In this document: positions 1-9,206 of the stretch, piece after piece
How positions within the stretch are numbered: position 1 is the stretch's first letter
Layout: the number at the start of each line of letters is the position of its first letter
Assembly: GCA_022841625.1 (NCBI GenBank)
Contig: JALHRD010000001.1
Span: 124,001 to 188,000 of the forward strand
Direction of reading: 5' to 3'
DNA from: Xanthobacteraceae bacterium
GTDB lineage: Bacteria; Pseudomonadota; Alphaproteobacteria; Rhizobiales; Xanthobacteraceae
DNA length: 64,000 bases
Notes under the pieces: model-generated
What the model saw: the letters and a program-made list of their open reading frames with translations, nothing else
Databases searched by the model: none
Told to the model about the DNA's origin: nothing
Translations under genes and position numbers: made by a program

Positions 1-920
1 GGGTGATCATCTCGGCGGCGCCCGCCACCGATTATGACATGTTCGCGCGCCTGATCTCGGCACAAATGACCAAGCTCCTGCCTGGCAATCCGACCTTCAT
101 TCACCAAAACATGCCTGGCGCCGGCGGCATCGTCGCCACCAATCATCTCTATAACGTCGCTCCGCAGGACGGCACCGTGATCGGCATGGTCAACCGCAAC
201 ATGCCGCATGTCGCATTGACCAAGATGGCGAACGTGCAATTCGATCCGACCAAGTTCAATTGGCTCGGCAGCCCCGAGGTATCGCATTCGGTCTGCGCCG
301 CGCTGACCGGCGTGCCGGTGCAGAAAGCGGAGGATCTGTTCGAGCACGAACTCCTGGTCGGCGGCGCCGGTTCCGGCTCCGCCCCCAGCATAACGTCGCA
401 TCTTCTGTCGAACCTGCTCGGCATGAAGCTCAAGCTGGTCGAGGGCTACAAGAGCGTCCCTGACGTTTCGCTGGCGATGATGCGCAAGGAGGTCCACGGC
501 GTCTGCCAGTCGCTGAATGCCTTGCAAGGCGGCAACCTGCAGGGCTGGATCGCCGCCGGCAAGCTCAAGCTCCTGTTCAATCTCGAGCCCGAACCGCTCA
601 CTGGCTTTCCGGGCTTGCCGACGATCTTCCAATTCGCCAAGACCGACGAGCAGCGTGCAATCCTCGCGCTCAACAGTTCGACTTCGATCATGGGGCGCCC
701 AATGCTCACGCCGCCCAATGTGCCCGCCGACCGGCTGGCGGCGCTGCGCAAGGCGTTCATCGAGGCGGTCGATCATCCGGACTTGAGGGCCGAAGTGGAA
801 AAAGTCGGCGGCGAAGTCACCCTGGTCACCGGCGACACCATGCAGAAGGTGGTGGCGGAGATCATGGCGACACCAGCGGCGATCGCCGAAAAGACCCAAA
901 AAATGATCCAGGCGCGCTAG
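1..920 (+). CDS. Bug/TctC-family periplasmic binding protein (5' partial)
   Basis: This is the C-terminal part (about 305 residues) of a tripartite tricarboxylate transporter receptor, the Bug or TctC family. Such proteins bind organic acids in the periplasm and hand them to a TctA/TctB permease. The signal peptide and first strand lie outside the window, so the true start is not visible; the GTG at base 3 falls inside the domain. The family-typical stretch NMPGAGG sits at about residues 36-42, followed by a DGT turn and the late PADRLAALR helix. No tctA or tctB is nearby, so it looks like an orphan receptor. A palindromic repeat begins right at its stop codon. The substrate is unknown. Confidence 0.9.
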   Translation, partial: VIISAAPATDYDMFARLISAQMTKLLPGNPTFIHQNMPGAGGIVATNHLYNVAPQDGTVIGMVNRNMPHVALTKMANVQFDPTKFNWLGSPEVSHSVCAALTGVPVQKAEDLFEHELLVGGAGSGSAPSITSHLLSNLLGMKLKLVEGYKSVPDVSLAMMRKEVHGVCQSLNALQGGNLQGWIAAGKLKLLFNLEPEPLTGFPGLPTIFQFAKTDEQRAILALNSSTSIMGRPMLTPPNVPADRLAALRKAFIEAVDHPDLRAEVEKVGGEVTLVTGDTMQKVVAEIMATPAAIAEKTQKMIQAR

Positions 921-986
921 CAGTCCGATTCCGACATTCGCCTCCCGCGCAAGCCGCAAAGGAGTGGCGAATGTCAAATCCGCTCC
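921..986 (+). repeat. Palindromic intergenic repeat, copy 1
   Basis: The sequence directly after the TAG stop of the Bug gene is repeated in inverse orientation at 14453-14515. From base 924 to 986 the two copies match at 56 of 63 positions by my hand alignment. This copy contains a perfect 10-bp inverted repeat, GACATTCGCC at 933-942 and GGCGAATGTC at 966-975. It could fold into a hairpin behind the gene, but no T-tract follows. Confidence 0.75.
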
Positions 987-1485
987 ACTATCGGCCACGC
1001 GTTCGTGAGCCACCCGGGGTCGGCCCCATTCGCCAACAGCGTTAATCAAACCCTTACAGAGACGGCGCTGGCCGCGCCCGGCCGGCGCACTGGGATTGGC
1101 CGTGAACGGCCACCGGCCGGCGCGCATGGGGCCGGGATATATGATTGACGAATCAGCGGTTTGATGCGATCTGACAGTGGACTTCAGCACACGCGGGCCG
1201 GCGGCATTCGAGGCCGACCCGTTTCGGTTCCTCCCCGCGTGGCGTGATTAACTGGGCGGCCCAATTGGCTGCCCTTTCTTTTGTCAGAATTCCCCCGCCG
1301 TCGCTGAAATCGTTTGTTCACGACTAATCAGCCATTCTGGCGCTGTTGTTAAGCGCCGGCAGTCTCACCAAGACCGGACGAATTTCCCCAATAAAGGCAG
1401 GCCCGACGACCCCCATCGGGCGTGCCTGGACAAGGGGGACCGTACTGTTCTGGCTGGTTGCGCTGAAGAGAAGCGGCCGCAATCC
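987..1485. other. Gene-free stretch of about 500 bases
   Basis: No convincing coding frame is present between the repeat after the Bug gene and the DUF2336 gene. A clear factor-independent terminator lies at 1254-1282, so some RNA is probably transcribed rightward and ends there. The nearest upstream gene stops 330 bases earlier. The RNA is therefore either a long 3' UTR or an independent small RNA of unknown type. I did not recognise an Rfam family. Confidence 0.4.
1254..1282 (+). terminator. Factor-independent terminator
   Basis: An 8-bp stem, GGGCGGCC (1254-1261) with GGCTGCCC (1267-1274) and one G-T wobble, closes a CAATT loop. It is followed by the T-rich run TTTCTTTT (1275-1282). The orientation is rightward. 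Confidence 0.75.
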
Positions 1486-2604
1486 ATGGCGACTCAAAGC
1501 ACCTTGATCGAAGAACTCGAGCGTGTGCTGGTTAGCGGCAGCGATCAGCAACGCGACGACATGTTGTCGCGCATCACCGATCTCTTCCTCACGGACGCCA
1601 GCCGCTATTCCGAAGCCCAGATCGGCCTATTCGACGAAGTCATCACCAAGCTTGCATCGGCAATCGAGACCAAAGCCCGCGCCAAGCTTTCGATCCGGCT
1701 CGCCGATGTGGCGACCGCCCCGGCCGGCGTGGTGCGGATGCTTGCCTTCGACGACGATATCGAAGTCGCGCGACCGATCCTCAAGAACTCCAGCCGCCTC
1801 AACGAATCCGACCTAATCGCCATTGCCAACGCCAAGGGCAAGAGCCAGCAGCATTTGGCGGCAATTTCCGAACGCAAGTCACTCAGCGAAGCCGTTACCG
1901 ACGTGCTGGTGACGCGCGGCGACCGCCAAGTTGTTCATTCGGTGGCTCGAAACAAAGGGGCGCGCTTCTCCGACGCCGGCTTCCGCACCTTGGTGAATCG
2001 CTCATCAAATGACGGCGCGCTGGCCGTGCAGATCGGGACGCGCCGCGACCTGCCGCGGCAGCACTTCCTGCGGCTCCTAGAAGAGGCGTCGGCGACCGTC
2101 CGAAGCCGGCTAGCGGCGGAGAACCCAGACGCCGCAGCGACGGTCGAGGGCGTCCTCTCCGAAGTCGTCGGCGGAATCCGCACCGAGACACGAAGGATTT
2201 CGTCGCATTACGCCGACGCCACTGCCGCGATCGGCAAACTCAAGCAAGAGGGCCGACTAGGCGAGGCCGAAGTCTACCAATACGCCCGCGAGAACCGCTT
2301 TGAGGAAGCCACCATTGCGCTGTCGCTGCTGAGCGGGGTCGAGCTGGACGCCATCGAGCGCGCGTTGCACGATCGCGGCCACGAAATCACGCTGATCCTA
2401 TCGAAGCTCGCCGGCTTCTCGTCGACCACCGCCAAAGCCCTCCTCCTGCTCAAGACCGCGGACCGCGGAATCTCCGCCCAGGACCTCGATGTCGCGCTGC
2501 GCACCTATGAGAAGCTCCAGGTCGAGACGGCGCGGCGCGTCCTGAGCTTCTACCGCACGCGCCTCAAAGGGCGCGGCAACCAAAATTTCGCCGCAGCCGG
2601 CTGA
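1486..2604 (+). CDS. DUF2336 domain-containing protein
   Basis: This 372-residue soluble, mostly helical protein has the character of the DUF2336 family, which is common in Rhizobiales and has no firmly assigned biochemical role. The repeated helix-turn-helix pattern (for example ADVATAPAGVVRMLAFDDDIEVARPIL, quoted only in part as LADVATAPAGVV, then a second segment IALSLLSGVELDAIERAL) suggests HEAT-like helical repeats. No signal peptide or membrane segment is visible. The ATG at 1486 is preceded by only a weak ribosome-binding site. The gene stands alone, ending just before the convergent speE gene, and probably has its own promoter behind the terminator at 1254-1282. Confidence 0.8.
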   Translation: MATQSTLIEELERVLVSGSDQQRDDMLSRITDLFLTDASRYSEAQIGLFDEVITKLASAIETKARAKLSIRLADVATAPAGVVRMLAFDDDIEVARPILKNSSRLNESDLIAIANAKGKSQQHLAAISERKSLSEAVTDVLVTRGDRQVVHSVARNKGARFSDAGFRTLVNRSSNDGALAVQIGTRRDLPRQHFLRLLEEASATVRSRLAAENPDAAATVEGVLSEVVGGIRTETRRISSHYADATAAIGKLKQEGRLGEAEVYQYARENRFEEATIALSLLSGVELDAIERALHDRGHEITLILSKLAGFSSTTAKALLLLKTADRGISAQDLDVALRTYEKLQVETARRVLSFYRTRLKGRGNQNFAAAG

Positions 2605-2644
2605 CGCTGCAATCTTTGAAGCCAGGGAACGACGCGAAGCACCC

Positions 2645-3526
2645 TCACCGGCGCTTGGCGCGGTCAACCAATTCGGCGACGAAGCGCGGCAGCGCGAACG
2701 CCGCCTTGTGAACCTCTGGGGTCCAATACCGGGTCTTGAATGAACCCGCCTTGTTGTAGCGGGCGGCGATGGTTTTGAGCGGCGTTTGCCGCAGCGCCCG
2801 GTTGTCGGTCGCCCAGCCCATCGCCATGTGACCGCCGATATAGGTCGGGATCGCGGCGACATAACAATAGCCATCGGCAAACAGCCGCCGAAACTTGCCG
2901 ATGCCGGTCGTCAGTTCGCCCGCCTGGAGGATCGGAACGCCGTTCTGCGTGACCATCAAGCCGCCGGGCGTCATGCAGCGCTTGCAGGCGGCATAGAATT
3001 TCGGGCTGAAGAGAACCGCCCCGGGCCCCACCGGATCGGTGGAATCGACAATGATTACGTCAAAGCGGCGATCGGTCTTCGCCACGTAATTCATGCCGTC
3101 ATCGATGACCAGATGGAAACGTTTGTTGCCCAGCACCGGCTTGGTGAATTCCGGAAAGTGTTCCTTGGAAAACTCGACCACCGAGGCATCGATCTCAACC
3201 TGGGTTAACCGCGCGACCGACTTGTGCTTGAGCACCTCTTCGGCGATGCCGCAGTCCCCGCCGCCGACGATCAACACTTCCCTCGCTTTGCCATGCGCGA
3301 ACAGCGGAACATGGCTCATCATCTCATGATAGACGAATTCGTCCTTGGTGGTGACCTGGGTTGCACCGTCCAGCATCAAGATCTTGCCGAAGAACTTGTG
3401 CTGGAACAGCACGAGATGCTGATGCTCGGTCCGAGTCTCATAGAGCACCCGCTCGACCTCATAGGTCATGCGGAAACCTTCGGGGTCGAACAGCGTTTCA
3501 GCGATCCAACGCTTGTCGGCCATCAT
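2645..3526 (-). CDS. speE: Spermidine synthase (polyamine aminopropyltransferase)
   Basis: SpeE transfers the aminopropyl group of decarboxylated S-adenosylmethionine to putrescine, giving spermidine in the cytosol. The 293-residue length fits the bacterial family. The nucleotide-binding motif appears as VGGGDCG where most members read GGGDGG. The catalytic loop VDSTDPVGPG, with its key aspartate, is intact, as is the acidic DDGMNY segment. Two adjacent ATG codons (3526 and 3523) compete for the start, and neither has a strong ribosome-binding site. The gene lies 77 bases behind speD on the same strand, so the two are likely co-transcribed and supply successive steps. Confidence 0.95.
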   Translation of the reverse strand: MMADKRWIAETLFDPEGFRMTYEVERVLYETRTEHQHLVLFQHKFFGKILMLDGATQVTTKDEFVYHEMMSHVPLFAHGKAREVLIVGGGDCGIAEEVLKHKSVARLTQVEIDASVVEFSKEHFPEFTKPVLGNKRFHLVIDDGMNYVAKTDRRFDVIIVDSTDPVGPGAVLFSPKFYAACKRCMTPGGLMVTQNGVPILQAGELTTGIGKFRRLFADGYCYVAAIPTYIGGHMAMGWATDNRALRQTPLKTIAARYNKAGSFKTRYWTPEVHKAAFALPRFVAELVDRAKRR

Positions 3527-3603
3527 CGAACGCTCAAAGCCGGAGGATGGGCAAATGTCCGCAAGGCCAGACCGGCGCCGTCCAACCGCCGGTCGCGTTC
3601 CGG

Positions 3604-4092
3604 TCAGACATCCTGCCCGCGCAGAATCTCGTCCACGTCAATCCGCTGCGCCTTGAAGGCCTCGCGCAGCACCGGAATGCAGGCATCGGGATCGGCCTGG
3701 CCGCACATGAAGACATCGAGCGCGGCATAACCTTGTTCCGGCCAAGTGTGGATCGAGATGTGACTCTCGGCCAGCACCGCCACGCCTGAAACGCCGCTGG
3801 GCTGGAAATGATGCAGATGAATATGCAGCAGCGTCGCGCCGGCGGCGGCGACGCAGCGGCGCAGCGTCGCTTCGATCAGGTCGATATCATTGAGGCCCTT
3901 GGCGCCGTGCAGATCGACGATCAAATGCACGCCGGCGCAGCGAACGCCTTTGCGAACCGCAAAGTGATCCGGCCGATCATCATCGACGACCGGTTTGACG
4001 ACCGCGACCTTGGCAAGCTTTGGATTCTTCGTTCGGGTGGTGCTTGGAGCTTCCAAGCCCTTGTCCGATCGCAAGAGGGCGCTTTGGCGCAT
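3604..4092 (-). CDS. speD: S-adenosylmethionine decarboxylase proenzyme
   Basis: SpeD decarboxylates S-adenosylmethionine to make the aminopropyl donor used by SpeE. The motif AESHISIHTWPE contains the serine that becomes the pyruvoyl cofactor after self-cleavage. The conserved HLIVDLHGAKGLND segment and the late cysteine in VFMCGQ are also present. I chose the ATG at 4092, giving 162 residues, because GGGGAGGA lies a few bases upstream. An open frame to 4206 would add 38 residues unlike the family. The N-terminal stretch of about 50 residues before the conserved core is longer than in minimal class 1B enzymes. The next gene downstream is speE. Confidence 0.93.
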   Translation of the reverse strand: MRQSALLRSDKGLEAPSTTRTKNPKLAKVAVVKPVVDDDRPDHFAVRKGVRCAGVHLIVDLHGAKGLNDIDLIEATLRRCVAAAGATLLHIHLHHFQPSGVSGVAVLAESHISIHTWPEQGYAALDVFMCGQADPDACIPVLREAFKAQRIDVDEILRGQDV

Positions 4093-4501
4093 CGCCGTCC
4101 TCCCCAACCAGTTATACCAACCCGAGTGCCACAAGGGGCGCCACGGAAAGCGAATGCCGCCAGCACAGTCCGCGTAATGGACCGATGACAGCGGCAGGCC
4201 CCCCAATTAAGGCGTACCGACCCGGAGTCAAGAAGATTCTGCACTGCAGCAAGAGCCAACGCCGCCGCATGGACTGTGTGCCAGAAATTGGTGGCTTCAA
4301 TGGACGCACTCCTGCATGCGTTACATGTGCCTGCGATTCCCTTAGACAGTCTTAACAATGACTTCACCCGCGCAATCGGCGGCGCGGGCGCGGCGGCATG
4401 TCGCTGCAATTCGGCAAATTGGTCAGCTTATGGGGCTTGACCGCACGCGGCGCTCCGCCGACCATTGCCGCACCAAAAAAACACGCCAGGGAGCCAGGGC
4501 A
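4093..4501. other. Divergent intergenic region speD / amidohydrolase
   Basis: About 410 bases separate speD (leftward) from the amidohydrolase (rightward). A TATAAC-like hexamer at the speD side and the strong speD ribosome-binding site are visible, but no well-spaced -35 was found. No riboswitch, hairpin or small gene could be supported. Confidence 0.4.
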
Positions 4502-5605
4502 ATGACCACGACATTCAAGCGCAAATCCCTTCTGTGCGGTTGCGTCGGCTGCGATCCAGCCGTTGGATTTGCAAGCACCGCCGTGAGTCGGCGAAGCTTC
4601 CTCGCGGGCAGCGCCGCCATCGGACTGGGCGCCGCCGGCCTCGCCACCGCCCAATTCGGCACGGCCAGCGCCCAACCTGCCGGCAAGCCGCATCGAATCG
4701 ACGTTCACCACCACATCGTCCCGCCGATGCAGCGCAAGATGAATATCGAGCGTCACGGCGGCAAAGGCGGCCCGGCCTGGTCGCCCCAGATGTCGCTCGA
4801 AGACATGGACAAAGGCGGCGTCGCCTATTCAATCACGTCGATTCTTAATCCGGGACCTTGGTACGGCAAGATCGAAGAGTCTTCCCGCCAGCTCGCGCGC
4901 GAATGCAACGACTATGCCGCCAAGCTGCGTAGCGACCATCCCAACCGGTTCGGCATCTTTGCCGCGATCGCGCCGCTCGATGTCGAGGGCAGTCTCAAGG
5001 AGATCGAATATGCCTACGACACCCTCAAAGCCGAAGGCATTGCGCTGTGGACCACCTCCGACGGCAAATACCTGGGCGATCCGGCATTCGTGCCGGTTCT
5101 TGAGGAGCTCAACCGCCGCCGCGCGGCGGTCTATGTCCACCCAACCAACGCCGCCTGCTGCGTCAACGTCGTTCCGTCGGTCGGACCAAGCGTCATCGAA
5201 TATGCCACCGACACCACCCGCACCGTCGCCAGCCTGCTGTTCGAGAAGCCCGGCTCGGCCTTCAAGTTTCCGAACATTCGTTGGATTTGGTCGCACTCGG
5301 GCGGAACCATTCCATTCCTGACCAGCCGCTTCGTCCGCCTCGCCTGGGAGCGGAAGATGCAGGAAGATGTGATCGCAGTTCTAAAATCGCACTACTACGA
5401 GGTTGCGCAGGGCAATACGCCAGGCCAATTGGCCGCACTGATGAAGCTGGTCTCGATCTCGCAGGTGATGTTCGGCTCCGACTATCCGTTCCGCGACGCT
5501 AAGGAGGCGGTCGACGGCGTTCTGGCCTATAAGTTCTCGGCCGCCGATACCTTGGCGATCGACAACGGCAACGCGCTCAAAATGTTCCCGAATATCAAAA
5601 TCTAG
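4502..5605 (+). CDS. Tat-exported amidohydrolase-2 family metal-dependent hydrolase
   Basis: This 367-residue protein belongs to the amidohydrolase-2 group (ACMSD and 6-methylsalicylate decarboxylase relatives), which hydrolyses or decarboxylates small aromatic and related acids at a metal centre. A twin-arginine signal, SRRSFLAG, lies at about residues 29-36. The metal ligands begin with DVHHHIVPP (about 67-75), followed by VHPTN, WSHSGG and the late GSDYPF aspartate. I chose the ATG at 4502, after a GGAG-containing site; an upstream ATG at 4358 would add 48 unrelated residues. A cysteine cluster, CGCVGC at residues 12-17, precedes the Tat motif and is unusual. The substrate is unknown. It stands alone on its strand. 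Confidence 0.85.
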   Translation: MTTTFKRKSLLCGCVGCDPAVGFASTAVSRRSFLAGSAAIGLGAAGLATAQFGTASAQPAGKPHRIDVHHHIVPPMQRKMNIERHGGKGGPAWSPQMSLEDMDKGGVAYSITSILNPGPWYGKIEESSRQLARECNDYAAKLRSDHPNRFGIFAAIAPLDVEGSLKEIEYAYDTLKAEGIALWTTSDGKYLGDPAFVPVLEELNRRRAAVYVHPTNAACCVNVVPSVGPSVIEYATDTTRTVASLLFEKPGSAFKFPNIRWIWSHSGGTIPFLTSRFVRLAWERKMQEDVIAVLKSHYYEVAQGNTPGQLAALMKLVSISQVMFGSDYPFRDAKEAVDGVLAYKFSAADTLAIDNGNALKMFPNIKI

Positions 5606-5620
5606 CTTTGATAGGAACTC

Positions 5621-7420
5621 TCAGGTCTTGTCCGGCAGCGCCAAGCGGATGTGCAACTCGCGCAACTGCTTGGCCGTGACCTCCGACGGCGCGCCCATCA
5701 TCAAATCCTCGGCGCGTTGATTCATCGGGAACAGCACCACCTCGCGCAAATTCTCTTCGCCGCAGATCAGCATCACGATGCGATCGATCCCCGGCGCAAT
5801 GCCACCGTGCGGCGGCGCTCCGAGCGACAACGCCCGCAGCATGCCGCCAAATTTCTGCTCCAGCACCTCTTCGCCATAGCCGGCGATAGCGAACGCCTTT
5901 TTCATCACGTCGGGGCGATGGTTGCGGATCGCGCCCGAGGACAATTCGATGCCGTTACAAACGATGTCATATTGAAACGCCTTGATGGCGAGGAGCTTGT
6001 CCTTATCGTTCGGATCGAGCTTGAGGAATTCGTCGACCGCCATGTTCGGCATCGAGAACGGATTGTGCGAAAAGTCGATCTTCTTCTCCTCTTCGCTCCA
6101 CTCGAACATCGGGAAATCGACGATCCAGCAGAATTCGAAGCGATCCTTGGCAATCAGCGACAGTTCCTCACCGACCTTGGTGCGCGCCGGCCCGGCGAAT
6201 TTCACAAACTGCTCCGGCCGGCCGGCAATGAAAAACGCCGCGTCGCCGACGCCGAGACCAAGCCGGTCGGCGATCTGCTTGGTGCGCTCAGGGCCGATAT
6301 TGCGCGCCAGCGGTCCGGCGCCGCTTTCTTCGCCTTCGCGCCAGAAGATGTAGCCCAAGCCCGGCTGGCCCTCGCCTTGCGCCCATGAATTCATCCGGTC
6401 GCAGAACGCGCGGTTGCCGCCCTTCGGCGCCGGGATCGCCCAGACCTCGACCTTGGGATCGGCCGCGATCATGCCGGCAAAGATCTTGAAGCCCGAGCCG
6501 CGGAACGCCTCAGTGACGTTCTGCATCTTGAGCGGATTGCGCAGGTCCGGCTTGTCCGTGCCATAAGCCCGCATTGCCTCCGCATAGGGGATGAGCGGAA
6601 ATTTTGGCGTCACGTGCCTGCCGTCGGCGAACTCCTCGAACACGCCACGGATCACCGGCTCGACCGCCTCGAACACGTCTTCCTGCGTAACAAAGCTCAT
6701 CTCAAGATCGAGCTGATAGAATTCGCCGGGCGAGCGATCGGCGCGCGCGTCCTCGTCGCGAAAGCAGGGCGCGATCTGGAAGTAGCGATCGAAGCCGGCG
6801 ACCATCAACAACTGCTTGAACTGCTGCGGCGCCTGCGGCAGGGCGTAGAACTTTCCCGGATGCAGCCGCGACGGCACCAGGAAATCGCGCGCGCCTTCCG
6901 GCGAAGACGCCGTCAGGATCGGCGTCTGGAATTCGAAGAAGCCGGACTCCTTCATGCGCCGGCGGATCGAGTCGATCACCTGCCCGCGCATCATGATGTT
7001 GCGATGCAGCTTGTCCCGGCGCAGGTCGAGAAAGCGATACTTGAGCCTGATCTCTTCCGGATAGTCCTGATCGCCGAACACCGGCATCGGTAGTTCGCCG
7101 GCCGGGCCGAGCACCTCAATCTCGCGGATATAAACCTCGACCGCGCCAGTCGGCAGATCGGGATTTTCCGTGCCGGCGGGCCGGCGGCGGACCTTGCCGT
7201 CGATCCGCACCACCCATTCCGCGCGCAGCGTCTCGGCGACCTTGAACGCCGGTGAATCCGGGTCGGCGACCACCTGGGTAAGGCCATAGTGATCGCGCAA
7301 ATCGATGAACAACACGCCGCCATGGTCGCGGATGCGATGGCACCATCCGGACAGCCGTGCGTCTTGGTCGATCTGGGTCTCGCGGAGCGAGCCGCAAGTG
7401 TGCGTGCGGTAGCGATGCAT
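5621..7420 (-). CDS. aspS: Aspartyl-tRNA synthetase, probably Asp/Asn non-discriminating
   Basis: AspS charges tRNA-Asp, and in many alphaproteobacteria also tRNA-Asn ahead of GatCAB amidation. The 599-residue class II enzyme has an N-terminal OB-fold anticodon domain, motif 2 around [16 protein letters not shown], a GAD insertion domain in the middle, and motif 3 [12 protein letters not shown]. The anticodon-binding loop reads [13 protein letters not shown]. The histidine there resembles non-discriminating bacterial enzymes such as that of Pseudomonas aeruginosa; this is an inference from memory. The ATG at 7420 begins [10 protein letters not shown], a normal start for the family. It is transcribed away from the accessory block that follows. 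Confidence 0.96.
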   Translation of the reverse strand: MHRYRTHTCGSLRETQIDQDARLSGWCHRIRDHGGVLFIDLRDHYGLTQVVADPDSPAFKVAETLRAEWVVRIDGKVRRRPAGTENPDLPTGAVEVYIREIEVLGPAGELPMPVFGDQDYPEEIRLKYRFLDLRRDKLHRNIMMRGQVIDSIRRRMKESGFFEFQTPILTASSPEGARDFLVPSRLHPGKFYALPQAPQQFKQLLMVAGFDRYFQIAPCFRDEDARADRSPGEFYQLDLEMSFVTQEDVFEAVEPVIRGVFEEFADGRHVTPKFPLIPYAEAMRAYGTDKPDLRNPLKMQNVTEAFRGSGFKIFAGMIAADPKVEVWAIPAPKGGNRAFCDRMNSWAQGEGQPGLGYIFWREGEESGAGPLARNIGPERTKQIADRLGLGVGDAAFFIAGRPEQFVKFAGPARTKVGEELSLIAKDRFEFCWIVDFPMFEWSEEEKKIDFSHNPFSMPNMAVDEFLKLDPNDKDKLLAIKAFQYDIVCNGIELSSGAIRNHRPDVMKKAFAIAGYGEEVLEQKFGGMLRALSLGAPPHGGIAPGIDRIVMLICGEENLREVVLFPMNQRAEDLMMGAPSEVTAKQLRELHIRLALPDKT

Positions 7421-7580
7421 GCAAAAATTCCCGGGGAATCCTGGTCACGGCCTGGTCGCCGAGGTGGCCGGAAAAGCACACGCAGACCGTGCTTTGTCAA
7501 GGCGACCGGGGGTGGCGACGTTCCCAATCGGATCGGCTAGAAATACCAAAGCAAACGAATCTCGGGGACCGGGCAGAAAC

Positions 7581-9203
7581 ATGAAGCGGATGACCACGGC
7601 GGAGGCGACGGTCGAAGGCCTGATCGTGCATGGGCTCGACACCGTCTACGCCCTGCCCGGCGTCCACAACGACCCCTTGTTCGATGCCCTGTTCAAAGCC
7701 AAGGACCGCATCCGCACCGTCCATACCCGGCACGAGCAAGGCGCCGGCTATATGGCGCTGGGCGCCGCGCTCGCGACCGGCAAACCACAGGCCTATGCCG
7801 TGGTGCCGGGCCCTGGGCTGCTCAATTCCGCGACCGCCTTGCTGACCGCCCACGCCACCAACGCGCCGGTACTCGGGCTGATTGGCCAGATCGCGCAATC
7901 CCACATCGGCCGCGGCTACGGCCATCTGCACGAGGTTCGCGACCAGGCCGGCATCATCAACCGCATCGTCGACTTCTCGGCGCGCATCAAGACGCCAGCG
8001 GAAGCCCCGCGCCTGGTGGCCGACGCGTTCCGCGCCATGCGGTCCGGCCGTCCCGGACCCGCCGCGCTCGAATGCGCCATCGATGTGTGGGGGCGATTTG
8101 GCATGGTCGCTCCGCTGGCGGCCCCGCTGCCTTTGCCCGCCCCCCCAATCGACGAAGACGCCGTCGCGGCGGCCGCCATATGCCTCGCCACCGCGCAGCG
8201 CGTTTTGATCGTTACCGGTGGCGGCGCGCAGGATGCCGGCCCCGAGGTCACCGCGCTTTCGGAACTTCTACAAGCGCCGGTATTCGCGCATCGGCGTGGG
8301 CGCGGCGCGCTTGACGGCCGCAGTCCGTTCGCTGTGACACTTCCGCTGGCGCGCGAGCTATGGGGTGAAGCCGATGTCATCCTCGGCATCGGCACGCGGC
8401 TCTATAACGGATTCCAGCATTGGGGTGTGGATGAAAAGCTCGCTGTCATTCGCGTCGATGCCGATCCGGAGGAGCCGGATCGCTTCCGCAAAGCCGAGGT
8501 CGCGCTGGTTGGCGACGCGGCGCCGATTTTGCGTCGGCTGATCGCGGCGCTCGACGGCCACCACCGCGCTTCGCGCCACGACGAGATGGTTGAGCGTCAG
8601 GCCAAATGGCGCAAACGCGTGGAAAAGCTCAGCCCGCAGATCGAATTCCTGGACGCGATCCGCGATGCCTTGGGCGCGGACGGCGTGCTGGTGGACGAAG
8701 TGACCCAGATGGGTTTTGCCGCGCGCCTGCTATATCCGGTCTACAAACCGCGCACCTTCATCTCACCCGGATTCCAAGACAGTCTCGGCTGGGGTTATGC
8801 GACCGCGCTCGGCGTACAGGACGCGCTGCGCGACAAACCGGTGATTGCGATTTCCGGCGACGGCGGGTTCCTGTTCACCGCGACCGAAATGGCGACCGCC
8901 ATGCATCATCGCATTCCGCTCACTGTGGTGGTGTTCCGGGACGACGCCTTCGGCAATGTGCGACGCATCCAGGAAGAACGCTACGGCAACCGGCTGATCG
9001 CCTGCGACCTCACCAATCCGGATTTCGTGCGCTTTGCCGAGAGCTTCGGCGCCGCCGCCGAGCGCGCGCGCAATCCGCAGGAATTGCGCTCCGCGCTCAA
9101 CCGCGCGCTCAAGCGCCGCGATCACCCGACGCTGATCGAAGTGCCGGTCGGCCCGCTGCCCTCGCCCTGGGAATTCATCAACATGCCGCGGGTGCGGGGC
9201 TGA
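7581..9203 (+). CDS. Thiamine-diphosphate-dependent enzyme, acetolactate synthase-like
   Basis: This 540-residue protein has the three-domain layout of acetolactate synthase, benzoylformate decarboxylase and oxalyl-CoA decarboxylase relatives. The pyrimidine-domain glutamate is in TRHEQGAGYMALG. The cofactor-binding motif starts GDGGFLFTATEMA at about residue 426 and ends with the DDAFGN segment in place of the more usual NN. I chose the ATG at 7581, preceded by a GGGGA site; an open frame reaching back to 7419 would overlap aspS. It is divergent from aspS and sits upstream of a toxin-antitoxin pair. No regulatory small subunit gene is near, so true branched-chain synthesis is unlikely. The substrate is unknown. 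Confidence 0.85.
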   Translation: MKRMTTAEATVEGLIVHGLDTVYALPGVHNDPLFDALFKAKDRIRTVHTRHEQGAGYMALGAALATGKPQAYAVVPGPGLLNSATALLTAHATNAPVLGLIGQIAQSHIGRGYGHLHEVRDQAGIINRIVDFSARIKTPAEAPRLVADAFRAMRSGRPGPAALECAIDVWGRFGMVAPLAAPLPLPAPPIDEDAVAAAAICLATAQRVLIVTGGGAQDAGPEVTALSELLQAPVFAHRRGRGALDGRSPFAVTLPLARELWGEADVILGIGTRLYNGFQHWGVDEKLAVIRVDADPEEPDRFRKAEVALVGDAAPILRRLIAALDGHHRASRHDEMVERQAKWRKRVEKLSPQIEFLDAIRDALGADGVLVDEVTQMGFAARLLYPVYKPRTFISPGFQDSLGWGYATALGVQDALRDKPVIAISGDGGFLFTATEMATAMHHRIPLTVVVFRDDAFGNVRRIQEERYGNRLIACDLTNPDFVRFAESFGAAAERARNPQELRSALNRALKRRDHPTLIEVPVGPLPSPWEFINMPRVRG

Positions 9204-9206
9204 GCG

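Noticed and set aside
1324-1551. Short minus-strand frame overlapping the DUF2336 start
   Set aside because: It has no ribosome-binding site or family resemblance and overlaps a better gene.
7427-7439. 13-base palindrome ATTCCC-G-GGGAAT just before aspS
   Set aside because: It overlaps the likely ribosome-binding site and is short enough to be chance; there is no T-box-like or other structure.
7419-7580. N-terminal extension of the first ThDP enzyme
   Set aside because: It overlaps the aspS start region and has no family similarity; ATG 7581 has a ribosome-binding site.
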